From positions 558,001-622,000 of the forward strand of contig NZ_CP024996.1 in the NCBI RefSeq assembly GCF_003719195.1: a stretch of DNA of 64,000 nucleotides. The letters are read 5' to 3'. Positions 34,616 through 42,739 of the stretch are shown in pieces (the stretch's first letter is position 1; every line of letters starts with the position of its first letter). Made by a program: the position numbers and the translations under genes. This DNA is from Herbaspirillum rubrisubalbicans (GTDB lineage: Bacteria > Pseudomonadota > Gammaproteobacteria > Burkholderiales > Burkholderiaceae_D). A model generated the notes under the pieces. It made no database searches, had not been told where the DNA came from, and saw only the letters and a program-made list of their open reading frames with translations.

Positions 34616-35629
34616 TCAGCGCGCAGCCGGCATCGGCACGCGCTCCTGGCCGATGGCCTCATCGTCATGACCATCCTCATGGCGGGCGGCGTAGCGCCGT
34701 GCCAGCACCGCACACAGCATCAACTGCATCTGGTGGAACAGCATGATGGGCAACAGCACCACGGCCGCACCACTGCCGGCAAATAGCACCGCGGCGATGG
34801 GAATGCCCGAGGCCAGCGACTTCTTGGAGCCGCAGAAGACCAGCACGATTTCATCGCCACGCGGCATCTTCAGGGCGCGCGCGCCATAGGTGGTCACCAG
34901 CAGCACGGTCCCCAGCAGCACGGCATTGACCAGCACCAGCAAGGCCAGTTGCCCAGGCGGGAACAGGTGCCAGACGCCTTGCGCCACCGCCACGCTGAAG
35001 GCGGCGTAGACGGAAAGCAGGATGCCGCCGCGGTCGACCACGTTGACGATCACCTTGTGGCGGTTGATCCAGTCGCCGATCCAGGGCCGCAGCAGGTTGC
35101 CCAGCACGAAGGGCAGCAGCAGTTGCAGCAGGATGCTCAATACCTGCGAGAAGCCATCGGCTTGGTGATGACGATGCAGCAGTAGCGTCACCAGCAGCGG
35201 CGTGATCACGATGCCCAGCAGGTTGGAGGCCGTGGCGCCGCAGATGGCGGCCGGAACGTTGCCGCGGGCAATCGAGGTAAAGCCGATCGAAGATTGCACG
35301 GTGGAAGAGAGGGTGCAGACAAACAGCACGCCCATCCACAGCTGCGGTGTCAGCAGGTCCGGCACGATGCTCTTCAAGGCCAGGCCCAGCAGCGGGAACA
35401 GGAGGAAGGTCGAGCCCAGGGTCAACAGGTGCAGGCGCGGCTGCTTCAGGCCCGACAGCGCTGCCTCGCGCGAGAGCTTGGCGCCGTGCAGGAAGAACAG
35501 CAGCGAGATGGCGGCATTGCTGGCGATGTGCATGAAATGCTCGAAGCTGCCGGTGGCCGGGAAGAACGTGGCCAAGAGCACGGTGCTGATCAGCAACTGG
35601 GTGAAGCGATCGGGGAGAAAGCGGTTCAT
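34616..35629 (-). CDS. SBF-like (YfeH-type) sodium/solute transporter
   Basis: A 337-residue membrane protein of the bile acid:sodium symporter superfamily, YfeH/SBF-like branch. About ten hydrophobic helices are seen; SNAAISLLFFLHGAKLSREA, CTLSSTVQSSIGFTSIARGN and FCGSKKSLASGIPIAAVLF are the conserved family motifs. Start at MNRFLPDRFTQLL; the open frame continues upstream through the LysR gene but that is only antisense reading. It is divergent from a LysR regulator, with a 19-bp palindrome between them, so it is the likely target of that regulator. Substrate unknown. Confidence 0.92.
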   Translation of the reverse strand: MNRFLPDRFTQLLISTVLLATFFPATGSFEHFMHIASNAAISLLFFLHGAKLSREAALSGLKQPRLHLLTLGSTFLLFPLLGLALKSIVPDLLTPQLWMGVLFVCTLSSTVQSSIGFTSIARGNVPAAICGATASNLLGIVITPLLVTLLLHRHHQADGFSQVLSILLQLLLPFVLGNLLRPWIGDWINRHKVIVNVVDRGGILLSVYAAFSVAVAQGVWHLFPPGQLALLVLVNAVLLGTVLLVTTYGARALKMPRGDEIVLVFCGSKKSLASGIPIAAVLFAGSGAAVVLLPIMLFHQMQLMLCAVLARRYAARHEDGHDDEAIGQERVPMPAAR

Positions 35630-35724
35630 GGCGCGCTCGCGTAAGGGTAAGGAGAGGAGAGTGGGTTTGCCCCCATGATAGGAAAAGCTTCGGCTATCGG
35701 GAACCCCTCTGATCACGTTGACTG

Positions 35725-35743
35725 TCATCGGATAATCCGATGA
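35725..35743. promoter_or_regulatory. 19-bp perfect palindrome, likely LysR operator
   Basis: TCATCGGAT-A-ATCCGATGA is a perfect palindrome ending ten bases before the LysR start and about 95 bases upstream of the divergent transporter start. Its place over the LysR leader fits autorepression together with control of the transporter. Confidence 0.75.
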
Positions 35744-35753
35744 TAATGCCCTC

Positions 35754-36602
35754 ATGCTCAATCCCGTATGGCTCCAGACCTTCGCCACCGCCGCCAGCGC
35801 CAGCAGCTTTACCGAGGCCGGGCGCCAACTCGGCCTGACCCAGTCCACCGTCAGCGACCACATCCGTCGCCTGGAAGACAGCCTGGGGCGACGCCTCTTC
35901 GTGCGCGACACGCATTCCCTGGCCCTGACCGCCGATGGCGAGAGCCTGCTGGTGCACGCCCGCCTGATCCTGCAGGCGCACGCCCGCGCCGAGGCGCAAT
36001 TCAGTGCTCCGCGCCTGCGCGGCCGGGTGCGGTTCGGCACCTCTGACGACCTCGCCATGGGGCCATTACCGGACATGCTGGCGGCCTTTCGCAGCCAGCA
36101 CCCGGAAGTCGAACTGGAAATCACCATCGGTCTCACCAGCGATCTGTATGCCGCACTGGAGCAGGGCAAGCTGGACTTGCTGGTAGGCAAGCGCCGCGCC
36201 GGCGAGTCGCGCGGACACAGCATGTTTTCCACCCCCATGCAGTGGCTGACCCGCCCGGACACGCTGGTGGACCTAAGTGAGCCACTGCCGCTGATCCTCT
36301 TGCCCGAACCCAGCATCACCCGCGCGGCGACCTTGCAGGCGCTGGGCAAGTCCGGTCATCACTGGCGCATCGTCTGTACCAGCGGCAGCCACGCCGGTTG
36401 CATGGCCGCTGCACGCGGCGGCCTGGGCCTGGCGGCATTACCGCAGCACCTGGCTTCACGCGACCTGGTGGTGCCGCTCAATCACGCGGCCCTGCCGCGT
36501 CTGCCCGATGTGGAATATGTGGCCCTGACCGCACGACGCCTGTCGCGCCCGGCCGATACGCTGTACCAGATCCTGATGGCCAGCCGACTCAGTCGTGGCT
36601 GA
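35754..36602 (+). CDS. LysR-family transcriptional regulator
   Basis: A 282-residue LTTR. The winged helix lies at residues 4-62 (LQTFATAASASSFTEAGRQL, then GLTQSTVSDHIRRLEDSLGR), followed by a periplasmic-binding-protein-like effector domain (VRFGTSDDLAMGPLPDMLAA). It is divergent from the SBF-like transporter and starts right after a palindrome that is probably its own binding site. Effector unknown. Confidence 0.93.
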   Translation: MLNPVWLQTFATAASASSFTEAGRQLGLTQSTVSDHIRRLEDSLGRRLFVRDTHSLALTADGESLLVHARLILQAHARAEAQFSAPRLRGRVRFGTSDDLAMGPLPDMLAAFRSQHPEVELEITIGLTSDLYAALEQGKLDLLVGKRRAGESRGHSMFSTPMQWLTRPDTLVDLSEPLPLILLPEPSITRAATLQALGKSGHHWRIVCTSGSHAGCMAAARGGLGLAALPQHLASRDLVVPLNHAALPRLPDVEYVALTARRLSRPADTLYQILMASRLSRG

Positions 36603-36618
36603 ACAGGCGCGGGTCGAT

Positions 36619-37017
36619 TCAGGCGGTTTCCACCACCAGTGCAGCCTGGTCGAGCGAACGGATGCGGCGATCCACGAAGTAGCCGCCGGCCTCCATGTAG
36701 CGCAGGTAGTGACGTCCACATTGCGTGCAACGCGCGATGTTGCAGCGGTTGTAGGGATACCAGGCGGGGGCGATGGGCGCCTCGGGGGAAGCGTAGCGGG
36801 TGCCGGCGGGATGGTATTCGGTGAAGGTGGGTTCGGTGTAGGGATCGACGATCAAGGTAGCGATGTCGACCAACTGGGTTTCCGGCAACGACAGCGGCAG
36901 GCTGATCCAGCCGCTGCTATCGGCCGTGCGGCAATTGCAGACTTGGGTGATGGCGGCACTCTGGACGGCCAGGGTGCGCAATTGCACCAGGTCAGGATAG
37001 GGCAGCAGATCTTGCAT
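36619..37017 (-). CDS. hypothetical protein with CxxC zinc-ribbon-like motif, behind paired DnaA boxes
   Basis: A 132-residue protein that I do not assign to a named family. The C-terminal part RCNIARCTQCGRHYLRY has a CxxxxCxxC arrangement that may bind zinc; one more cysteine pair (VCNCRTADSSGW) is at about residue 38. Start at MQDLLPYPDLVQL; a TTG 12 codons upstream is also in frame. Two perfect DnaA boxes lie 20-80 bases upstream of the start, so DnaA may control this gene. Confidence 0.7.
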   Translation of the reverse strand: MQDLLPYPDLVQLRTLAVQSAAITQVCNCRTADSSGWISLPLSLPETQLVDIATLIVDPYTEPTFTEYHPAGTRYASPEAPIAPAWYPYNRCNIARCTQCGRHYLRYMEAGGYFVDRRIRSLDQAALVVETA

Positions 37018-37035
37018 GGGAGAGGGTGGTTGCCA

Positions 37036-37095
37036 GCCTGTGGATAAATTCAAATGGATGGAATGGATAACAATATAAATAATTTATCCACAGGC
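37036..37095. promoter_or_regulatory. two perfect DnaA boxes in inverted orientation
   Basis: GCCTGTGGATAAATT at 37036-37050 and AATTTATCCACAGGC at 37081-37095 form a perfect 15-bp inverted repeat. Each arm contains the consensus DnaA box TTATCCACA (minus strand at 37039-37047, plus strand at 37084-37092). The 30 bases between are AT-rich and include a weaker TTATCCAT. This is a promoter-sized site directly upstream of the gene that starts at 37017. Confidence 0.8.
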
Positions 37096-37119
37096 CGTGG
37101 GGCAAAATGAATGCCCTGC

Positions 37120-38757
37120 CTACTTCTTCGGGTTGTAGCGGATATCGCCCTCGAACAGTTGCGCCGTCCCCCCGCCGAGATCGGATTGCACCGGCCACAC
37201 TTCGTGCCCGATGCGCAGCTCGGTGCCTTCATGTACCGCCTTGGCCACGATGATGCGGGCATCTTCGGCCGCCACCATGCCAGCCTTCATCTCGCCCACT
37301 TCTTCCAGCAACACCTTGACCTCGTAGGCCAGCGCCTTGCGCTTGTCGCTGGTCTCATGCAGCAGTTCCGGCGTGGCCTTTTCGGGGTTGAGCTTGTAGT
37401 AGCCCTGTTGCTTGATGGTGCGATCGAGCTCGGCCACCTTGCGCGTGTATTCCTGTTCCTTGATGGCGATCTTCTCTTCCAGATAAGGGTCCAGCCCAAC
37501 CTGCACGCGGGTATGCGTGGTGGTGGGAGCCCCGATCACGTTGGCGCGGATGATGTTGGTCGCTTCCACCCGCCCGCCGATGATGTGGCCGGTGCGCGGA
37601 TTGCCCTTGCCCACCGTGATCTCGTTGCCGGCCAGCAGCTCGCAGTGGCGCGCATTGCCCAGCACCAGGATGTCTTCGGTCGCTTCGATGTGGGCGCTTT
37701 CGGCAAACATCACCTGCACCGACTTTTGCGAGCTGATGCGCGAGGCAATCGCGGTGGTTCCGGCCTGGGCGGTCACGCCTTCGCTATGGCCGATCACGCC
37801 ACCCTTGACGGTGACGTTGCCACCGGCCACGATCTCGGCCGCTTCCACCGTGCCGTTGACCACCACGTCGCCGCCCACGTGCAGCTTCATGCCGGTGAGC
37901 ACGTCACCGGAGACGCGCACCGTACCCTCGAAAGTCAGGTTGCCGGTGGACAGGTCGACGTTTTCCACGTCCAGCACCGGATTGACCTTCACACCATTCT
38001 TGATCACCGTCGGTTGGCCCGGCACGATGGCCACCAGCAGGTTGGGATCTTCCTCGCTTGGCTCGGCCCCGAGGCATTCCTTGGCAAAGGGCGTATCGGC
38101 AATCGGCCGTGCCGGCACCTTGCCGCCACGAATATCGATGCCATCCTTGCCGGGTATCGGCGGGATGCGTCGCATCAGCGGGTCGCCCACCTTGACCAGC
38201 AGGATGTGACCCATGTCGGCATAGGACACCACCGCATCTTCATCGATGTCGGCCAGCTCTTCTTCCTTTTCTTCCAGCAGGCTCTCGAAACGGGCCGGCT
38301 CGGCAGGAGTAGGCATCAAGCCCTGGGCCACCACCAGCTTGTTGCAGAAACCGGCCGACAGCGCGCCGCGCAATTGCTCGTGCAGGATGCCGTAGGTGAT
38401 ACCGGCGGCGCGGATGGCATTGACCACTTCCACGCTCTTGGCGCGTCCGCCATAGGGCGGCACCAGGGTCAGCGAAGCCGTCATCAGGTCATCGGCCACC
38501 TCCAGCGAAAACTCGCCGTCACGGCGCTCGGCAATGACTTGCGTGACCGCGTCCTTGGCATCCTCGGCCTTGCGCACGAACGCGTTCAGGACCGAGTCTT
38601 GGAAAAACAGTTTGGTCAGGCCGTGATCGCTCATGGCCTGTTTCAGGAAGGCCAGCGTCAACGGCGGAAAGCCCTGCATGGGGACAAACGTTGCGCTCAG
38701 TTCGCCGCTGGCCCTGTCGAACGCGAACGACAGCGGTTGCGGGTTTGCTTGGTTCAT
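37120..38757 (-). CDS. FapA-family (DUF342) polymerising-scaffold-like protein
   Basis: A 545-residue protein of the flagellar assembly protein A / DUF342 family. The N-terminal third (about residues 1-190) is the FapA N-terminal domain; the middle contains many short beta-helix turns typical of DUF342 (NLTFEGTVRVSGDVLTGMKL, VGGDVVVNGTVEAAEIVAGG, VTVKGGVIG). A coiled coil follows near residues 400-500 (EEKIAIKEQEYTRKVAELDR). Members form scaffold-like structures linked to motility or cell-envelope position in several bacteria. The gene is not near flagellar genes here. Confidence 0.9.
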   Translation of the reverse strand: MNQANPQPLSFAFDRASGELSATFVPMQGFPPLTLAFLKQAMSDHGLTKLFFQDSVLNAFVRKAEDAKDAVTQVIAERRDGEFSLEVADDLMTASLTLVPPYGGRAKSVEVVNAIRAAGITYGILHEQLRGALSAGFCNKLVVAQGLMPTPAEPARFESLLEEKEEELADIDEDAVVSYADMGHILLVKVGDPLMRRIPPIPGKDGIDIRGGKVPARPIADTPFAKECLGAEPSEEDPNLLVAIVPGQPTVIKNGVKVNPVLDVENVDLSTGNLTFEGTVRVSGDVLTGMKLHVGGDVVVNGTVEAAEIVAGGNVTVKGGVIGHSEGVTAQAGTTAIASRISSQKSVQVMFAESAHIEATEDILVLGNARHCELLAGNEITVGKGNPRTGHIIGGRVEATNIIRANVIGAPTTTHTRVQVGLDPYLEEKIAIKEQEYTRKVAELDRTIKQQGYYKLNPEKATPELLHETSDKRKALAYEVKVLLEEVGEMKAGMVAAEDARIIVAKAVHEGTELRIGHEVWPVQSDLGGGTAQLFEGDIRYNPKK

Positions 38758-39035
38758 GCTGTTCCTCGATGAAAGGCGGTACCGGGTCTGTCACGATCCT
38801 TTGCGTGCGGTTGCTGCAGAGGGCTGCGCAGTACGCCAGGAACGCTTTGATATTGTGTGATGCGGCGGGGCGCGCCGGGATCTGCGCACTGTACATCGCG
38901 CCGACAAAAAATGCGGCTGCCCCTCTCTGGCGCAATACTGCTGACATTGTAATGTGGCAAGATGATCCTGTAATTTGATGGATAGCACAAGTTTTGCCAA
39001 CTTTGGCTCTAGATTAGGCTCTTATCGTTGGTTTT

Positions 39036-39965
39036 ATGTTAAGTACCCAAATAGAAGACTTCAAGGGCGACGACACCCGCAATGACGCCCTCAGCGATGC
39101 CCGACATCGTGCCGGGCGCGTCAGTACCCTGGTCAGCATCGTGGTCAACATCGGCCTGGTGCTGCTGCAGGTCACGGCCGGCGTGCTCTCGGGCTCGCAG
39201 GCCCTGATTGCCGATGGCATCCATTCGCTGTCTGATCTGATCTCGGACTTCGTGGTGCTGCTGGCCGGCCATCACAGCCGCAAGCAGGCCGACGACGATC
39301 ACCAATATGGTCACCAGCGTTACGAAAACGCCGCCTCGCTGGCGCTGGGTGCATTGCTGTTGGCCGTGGGCCTGGGCATGTTGGTGACGGCTGCGCAAAA
39401 GATCCAGCATTACGGTCACACGCCGCCGGTCCATGTGGCGGCCCTGTGGGTGGCGCTGGTGGCCTTGCTGGCCAAGGAGCTGCTGTTTCGCTACATGCTG
39501 CGCATCGCCCAACGGGTGCGCTCGAGCATGTTGATCGCCAATGCCTGGCACGCACGTTCGGATGCCGCTTCTTCACTGGTAGTGGCGCTGGGCATCGTCG
39601 GCAGCCTGGCCGGTTTCACCTTGCTCGACCCGGTGGCTGCGGCGGTGGTGGGCCTGATGGTGGTGCGCACCGGTTGGGGCTTTTTCTGGAGCGCCCTGCA
39701 CGACCTGATGGATCGTGCCGTCTCGGCTGAAGAAGCCCAGGCCATCCGCGCCACCATCCTGGCCACCCCTGGCGTGCATGGACTGCATGATCTGCGCACC
39801 CGTCGTATGGGTGACCTCACGCTGGTGGACGTGCATCTGGAAATCGACGGCGCCATCACCGTCACCCAAGGCCACGCCATTGCCACCGATGCCCGCAGAC
39901 GGGTGCTGGATGCGCATCATGTGTTGGATGTGATGACGCATGTGGATCCGGTGGAGGCTCATTAA
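39036..39965 (+). CDS. cation diffusion facilitator (CDF) transporter
   Basis: A 309-residue membrane protein exporting divalent metal ions. Six helices are seen; GSQALIADGIHSLSDLISDF holds the HxxxD site in helix II and NAWHARSDAASSLVVALGI the matching HxxxD in helix V, which together form the metal site. The cytoplasmic C-terminal domain with HGLHDLRTRRMGDLTLVDVH follows. The metal (Zn, Fe, Mn or Co) cannot be told; HxxxD/HxxxD sites are often Zn-selective. Single gene with a weak hairpin plus T5 after it. Confidence 0.94.
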   Translation: MLSTQIEDFKGDDTRNDALSDARHRAGRVSTLVSIVVNIGLVLLQVTAGVLSGSQALIADGIHSLSDLISDFVVLLAGHHSRKQADDDHQYGHQRYENAASLALGALLLAVGLGMLVTAAQKIQHYGHTPPVHVAALWVALVALLAKELLFRYMLRIAQRVRSSMLIANAWHARSDAASSLVVALGIVGSLAGFTLLDPVAAAVVGLMVVRTGWGFFWSALHDLMDRAVSAEEAQAIRATILATPGVHGLHDLRTRRMGDLTLVDVHLEIDGAITVTQGHAIATDARRRVLDAHHVLDVMTHVDPVEAH

Positions 39966-39974
39966 TCGGGAGTT

Positions 39975-40000
39975 GGCAGCGGCCTCATCACTGCCTTTTT
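39975..40000 (+). terminator. weak rho-independent terminator after CDF gene
   Basis: GGCAG at 39975-39979 pairs with CTGCC at 39991-39995, followed by TTTTT. The stem is only five pairs. Confidence 0.4.
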
Positions 40001-40160
40001 CTGCGCGTCCCAGCCATTGAGGCGCTGCTTGCCTTGAGTTTCCCCCCTTCCGGGCAGCTTATACCCTGCCAAAACGTTCACTTCTGAAGACGTTCAACCA
40101 CCTTGTATTGGCAATCTATCAAGAAATGCCATCGAAAATTCTCTTTTTCCAGGAATTTTC

Positions 40161-41429
40161 ATGGTTTCAAGAAAGCTACCCTACTACCAGCTGGAGAGAT
40201 CTTCGCGTCCTTATAAAGGAAGCGTGTTGCGTTTTCGTCGGGCTGAGCGTGGATGCGTGCCGCTTGAGTCCCCCTCTCGTGTCAGCTTGGACCGTCCTGC
40301 GCCAGGTCGCGAGAAATCGCGTTCGGTTTCGTCTTCTCACGACGTCCAGCCAAAAGGCTCAGGAGCAGAAGAGACTAAGGCGGTCCGCGCTAAAAAGGAT
40401 GAGCGCCAAACAAAGGAAGAGCGCTCCCTGAAGCGGCCTGAGCTATCAGCGTCAGAAGAGCCGATGCTTGAGACATGTGAGAATCCGCCAGTGTTTGACT
40501 TGCAGGACATCCCAAGCGTCATGGAGAAAATAGGATGGCCTGTGGCAGCGACATTGGCGAGAAGCTGGTTCAGCAGGGAAAAACACGTCTACAACAATGA
40601 CAGTGCTTCGGTTCAGCCAATTGACGATACGACGATCACCTTGGACTGGGTACTGCAGTTCGGAAGAGTTAAGCAACGCTATGACGAATTACTTTCCAGT
40701 GGAATCTATAACGACAATAGCCTGAAGGTACTCCGTAAAAAGATCGGTGGCCATCTCAGCAAGCTTTTTAAGGGGAATAATGCCGGCGGATTGAGCTTCA
40801 ATACGAGCAATCAGACAAGCGACCTGAGGCAATTTTCCAATGACTGGCAATTCCAATTCTGCGCTGTGTCAACCAGGGATACGGCTAACGGAAATGCGAT
40901 GTCGGATTTGACTGGTGCATTAGCGAACTTCAATATCTTTGCCGCTGTCGGTCAGGTCTCTGTGTACGGAGACAGATACCATCGCTATGACAACAAGGCG
41001 AGGACCAAGACATATTGCATTGATCCCATTGTGGAAATCACCCATGTGTTCGTCTATATCAAAGATAACTATTCCTTCATTGATGCTGATGCGAAAGGTA
41101 AATCCCAGTATCTTGGCCATTGGAATAAGACGGGTGTGATAGCCACTTTGGGCGGCATTCTCAGTGATCGTCTTGACGGACGCTATCTGACGGGTATGGC
41201 CTCGGTAAAACCGACTTTTGGAGTGGACTTGCACACGGACCTGGGAAATGTCAGCGAGGATCGGAGCCTCTTGCATACACCCTACCTGACGGATCAAGGA
41301 CTCGAGTTATTGGTTGATACAAGAAAGGGATGGATTCGCAAACAACGTGAAAGCGATATTTATTTTCCCGTTTTTAATAGAACGTATAACGAATGGCGTG
41401 AGCAGCACCAGCAGGGGGGGATTTCATGA
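40161..41429 (+). CDS. DUF6402-like protein, probably split from its C-terminus by a G-tract frameshift
   Basis: A 422-residue protein that resembles DUF6402 proteins, which are often found near type VI secretion genes (identification from memory, no search). AGGA lies six bases before the ATG. The first 100 residues are basic and low-complexity; the conserved part includes VEITHVFVYIKDNYSFID, QYLGHWNKTGVI and FPVFNRTYNEWREQHQQGG. The gene is clearly AT-richer than the flanks. The frame ends QGGIS just after a run of seven G (41414-41420); with eight G it would continue QGGDFMIYSKPKYLKLKQ and stop at 41515, giving about 450 residues. No T6SS genes are in the window. Confidence 0.7.
   Translation: MVSRKLPYYQLERSSRPYKGSVLRFRRAERGCVPLESPSRVSLDRPAPGREKSRSVSSSHDVQPKGSGAEETKAVRAKKDERQTKEERSLKRPELSASEEPMLETCENPPVFDLQDIPSVMEKIGWPVAATLARSWFSREKHVYNNDSASVQPIDDTTITLDWVLQFGRVKQRYDELLSSGIYNDNSLKVLRKKIGGHLSKLFKGNNAGGLSFNTSNQTSDLRQFSNDWQFQFCAVSTRDTANGNAMSDLTGALANFNIFAAVGQVSVYGDRYHRYDNKARTKTYCIDPIVEITHVFVYIKDNYSFIDADAKGKSQYLGHWNKTGVIATLGGILSDRLDGRYLTGMASVKPTFGVDLHTDLGNVSEDRSLLHTPYLTDQGLELLVDTRKGWIRKQRESDIYFPVFNRTYNEWREQHQQGGIS
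41414..41420. repeat. G7 homopolymer, candidate frameshift/phase-variation site
   Basis: Seven G in a row near the end of the DUF6402-like gene. One extra G joins the frame to the downstream small frame at 41426-41515 that overlaps by ATGA. Confidence 0.7.
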
Positions 41430-41515
41430 TCTATTCGAAACCGAAATATCTGAAGCTGAAGCAACCGATCAAAATTAAGCTGGATACCTTATGTCGAACG
41501 CCCGAACCTATGTAA
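41426..41515 (+). CDS. short frame (29 codons), probable out-of-frame C-terminus of the DUF6402-like gene
   Basis: ATG overlaps the stop of the DUF6402-like gene (ATGA). It encodes MIYSKPKYLKLKQPIKIKL and more, a basic beta-strand-like tail. It is best read as the end of the upstream protein after a +1 correction at the G7 run, not as an independent gene; translational coupling remains possible. It overlaps the next gene by 25 bases. Confidence 0.5.
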   Translation: MIYSKPKYLKLKQPIKIKLDTLCRTPEPM

Positions 41516-42192
41516 AAAAATTGTTGGTTGGTACGCTTCTCGTGATCGTCGTGATGGTGCTGGCGCCGCCGTTGATGCTGATCTTGCTCTTGCTTTTTTC
41601 GTCCTCAATCATCAATCCGAATCCTGTTTTCATGTGGCGTATCAGTGAAGATGCAGGATCGCATTTGATGGCTGTCGTTCAGAGTGTCATCTTGATGGTC
41701 ACTCTGCTTGGTTTCTTCATATGGATGATGAAGGGACACGTCGGCGTCGGATATGGAAGTGAGCGTCGCCGCTATCTGAGCGTGACGGTGATTTACACGC
41801 TATTGCTCTGTTGCGGCTTCATTCTCGCAGGCACCAACTTGTTCGGCCCGCAATATGGCCGCTGCGAGTTCTATAACTCTCCCACTACCCTCAATGCTGG
41901 TCGCAAGGACTTCAACGGTGTTGTCTACGAAATCCGGGTCTGCGGTTCTGCGCCGCGTCCCCAAGATGGCGATAACGATCGGCTGGAACTTACTGTGCTG
42001 GACGAGCATGGGGAAATGCTGGCGAGGCGCCACTATTCGGTCAACTGGCAAGCTGGTATCTCTTTCCATGAGCCCCTGCAATACGAAAAGGATGCGGTCA
42101 TGGCCGTCAATGCGTTCGGAGAGGATATCCGCATCCAGATTCCGCCTTCCCGCTTTGACTGGCTTCGCGCACGCATTCCGCTGTTGGACTGA
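41491..42192 (+). CDS. membrane protein of unknown function downstream of DUF6402-like gene
   Basis: A 233-residue protein with three hydrophobic segments in its first 120 residues (LLVGTLLVIVVMVLAPPLML, LMAVVQSVILMVTLLGFFIW, LSVTVIYTLLLCCGFILAG) and a soluble C-terminal half (YEIRVCGSAPRPQDGDNDRL) that should lie outside the cytoplasm. No family recognised. It overlaps the corrected DUF6402 frame and is probably co-translated; such small membrane genes right after T6SS-associated proteins can be immunity proteins, but here that is inference. The base composition is AT-rich like its partner. Confidence 0.75.
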   Translation: MSNARTYVKKLLVGTLLVIVVMVLAPPLMLILLLLFSSSIINPNPVFMWRISEDAGSHLMAVVQSVILMVTLLGFFIWMMKGHVGVGYGSERRRYLSVTVIYTLLLCCGFILAGTNLFGPQYGRCEFYNSPTTLNAGRKDFNGVVYEIRVCGSAPRPQDGDNDRLELTVLDEHGEMLARRHYSVNWQAGISFHEPLQYEKDAVMAVNAFGEDIRIQIPPSRFDWLRARIPLLD

Positions 42193-42274
42193 TGCCTCCA
42201 TGGGTTGGTGGTCCGCGCTTTTCCGTGAGCACGGTGTTGTGTATTTCGGCACTATGTTTGTATGGCAAGACGTT

Positions 42275-42279
42275 GTGTT
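42275..42279. repeat. IS target-site duplication, left copy (GTGTT)
   Basis: GTGTT directly left of the element, repeated at 43610-43614. Confidence 0.85.
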
Positions 42280-42337
42280 TGGAATAGCCCCTTGAATCTC
42301 AGGACACGAAGACTCTCTTAAAATAGAGGACAGTCTT

Positions 42338-42739
42338 ATGACCAGTTTTACGACTAGGCAAACCGTGGACCATATCGAGATTCTGACCGAGCCGGAGCGT
42401 CGCAGAAGACGCACGCCCCAAGAGAAAATAGCCATCGTCCAGGAGACCTTGGCTCCTGGAGCTTCCGTATCAGCCGTTGCCAGGCGACACGGGGTGAACG
42501 CGAACCAGGTGTTTGGTTGGCGCAAGCAGTACCAGGAAGGCAGTCTGACCGCCGTCAAGGCTGGCGAGACGGTAGTGCCGGCCTCGGAGCTGGCCGCGGC
42601 CATCAAGGAAATCAAAGAACTGCAGCGGCTGTTGGGCAAGAAGAGCATGGAGAACGAGATTCTGCGCGAGGCCGTCGAATGGGGCCGGTCAAAAAACCTG
42701 ATTGCGCGCTCGCCCTTGCTGCCGGAGGACGACCAATGA
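42338..42739 (+). CDS. IS3-family transposase OrfA (HTH)
   Basis: A 133-residue DNA-binding protein. [20 protein letters not shown] and [18 protein letters not shown] form the helix-turn-helix, and the leucine-rich [20 protein letters not shown] the oligomerisation zipper. Preceded by AGAGGA. A run AAAAAAC at 42691 allows a -1 shift into orfB. Its stop overlaps the orfB ATG as ATGA. Confidence 0.95.
   Translation: MTSFTTRQTVDHIEILTEPERRRRRTPQEKIAIVQETLAPGASVSAVARRHGVNANQVFGWRKQYQEGSLTAVKAGETVVPASELAAAIKEIKELQRLLGKKSMENEILREAVEWGRSKNLIARSPLLPEDDQ

Noticed and set aside
34616..36349. 577-codon open frame on the minus strand including the SBF-like transporter
   Set aside because: The first 240 codons are antisense to the LysR gene; transporter likeness starts only at MNRFLPDRF (35629).
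37111..38772. 553-codon plus-strand frame opposite the FapA-like gene
   Set aside because: His/Gly/Gln-rich composition typical of antisense reading of a high-GC gene; the FapA frame has recognisable repeats.
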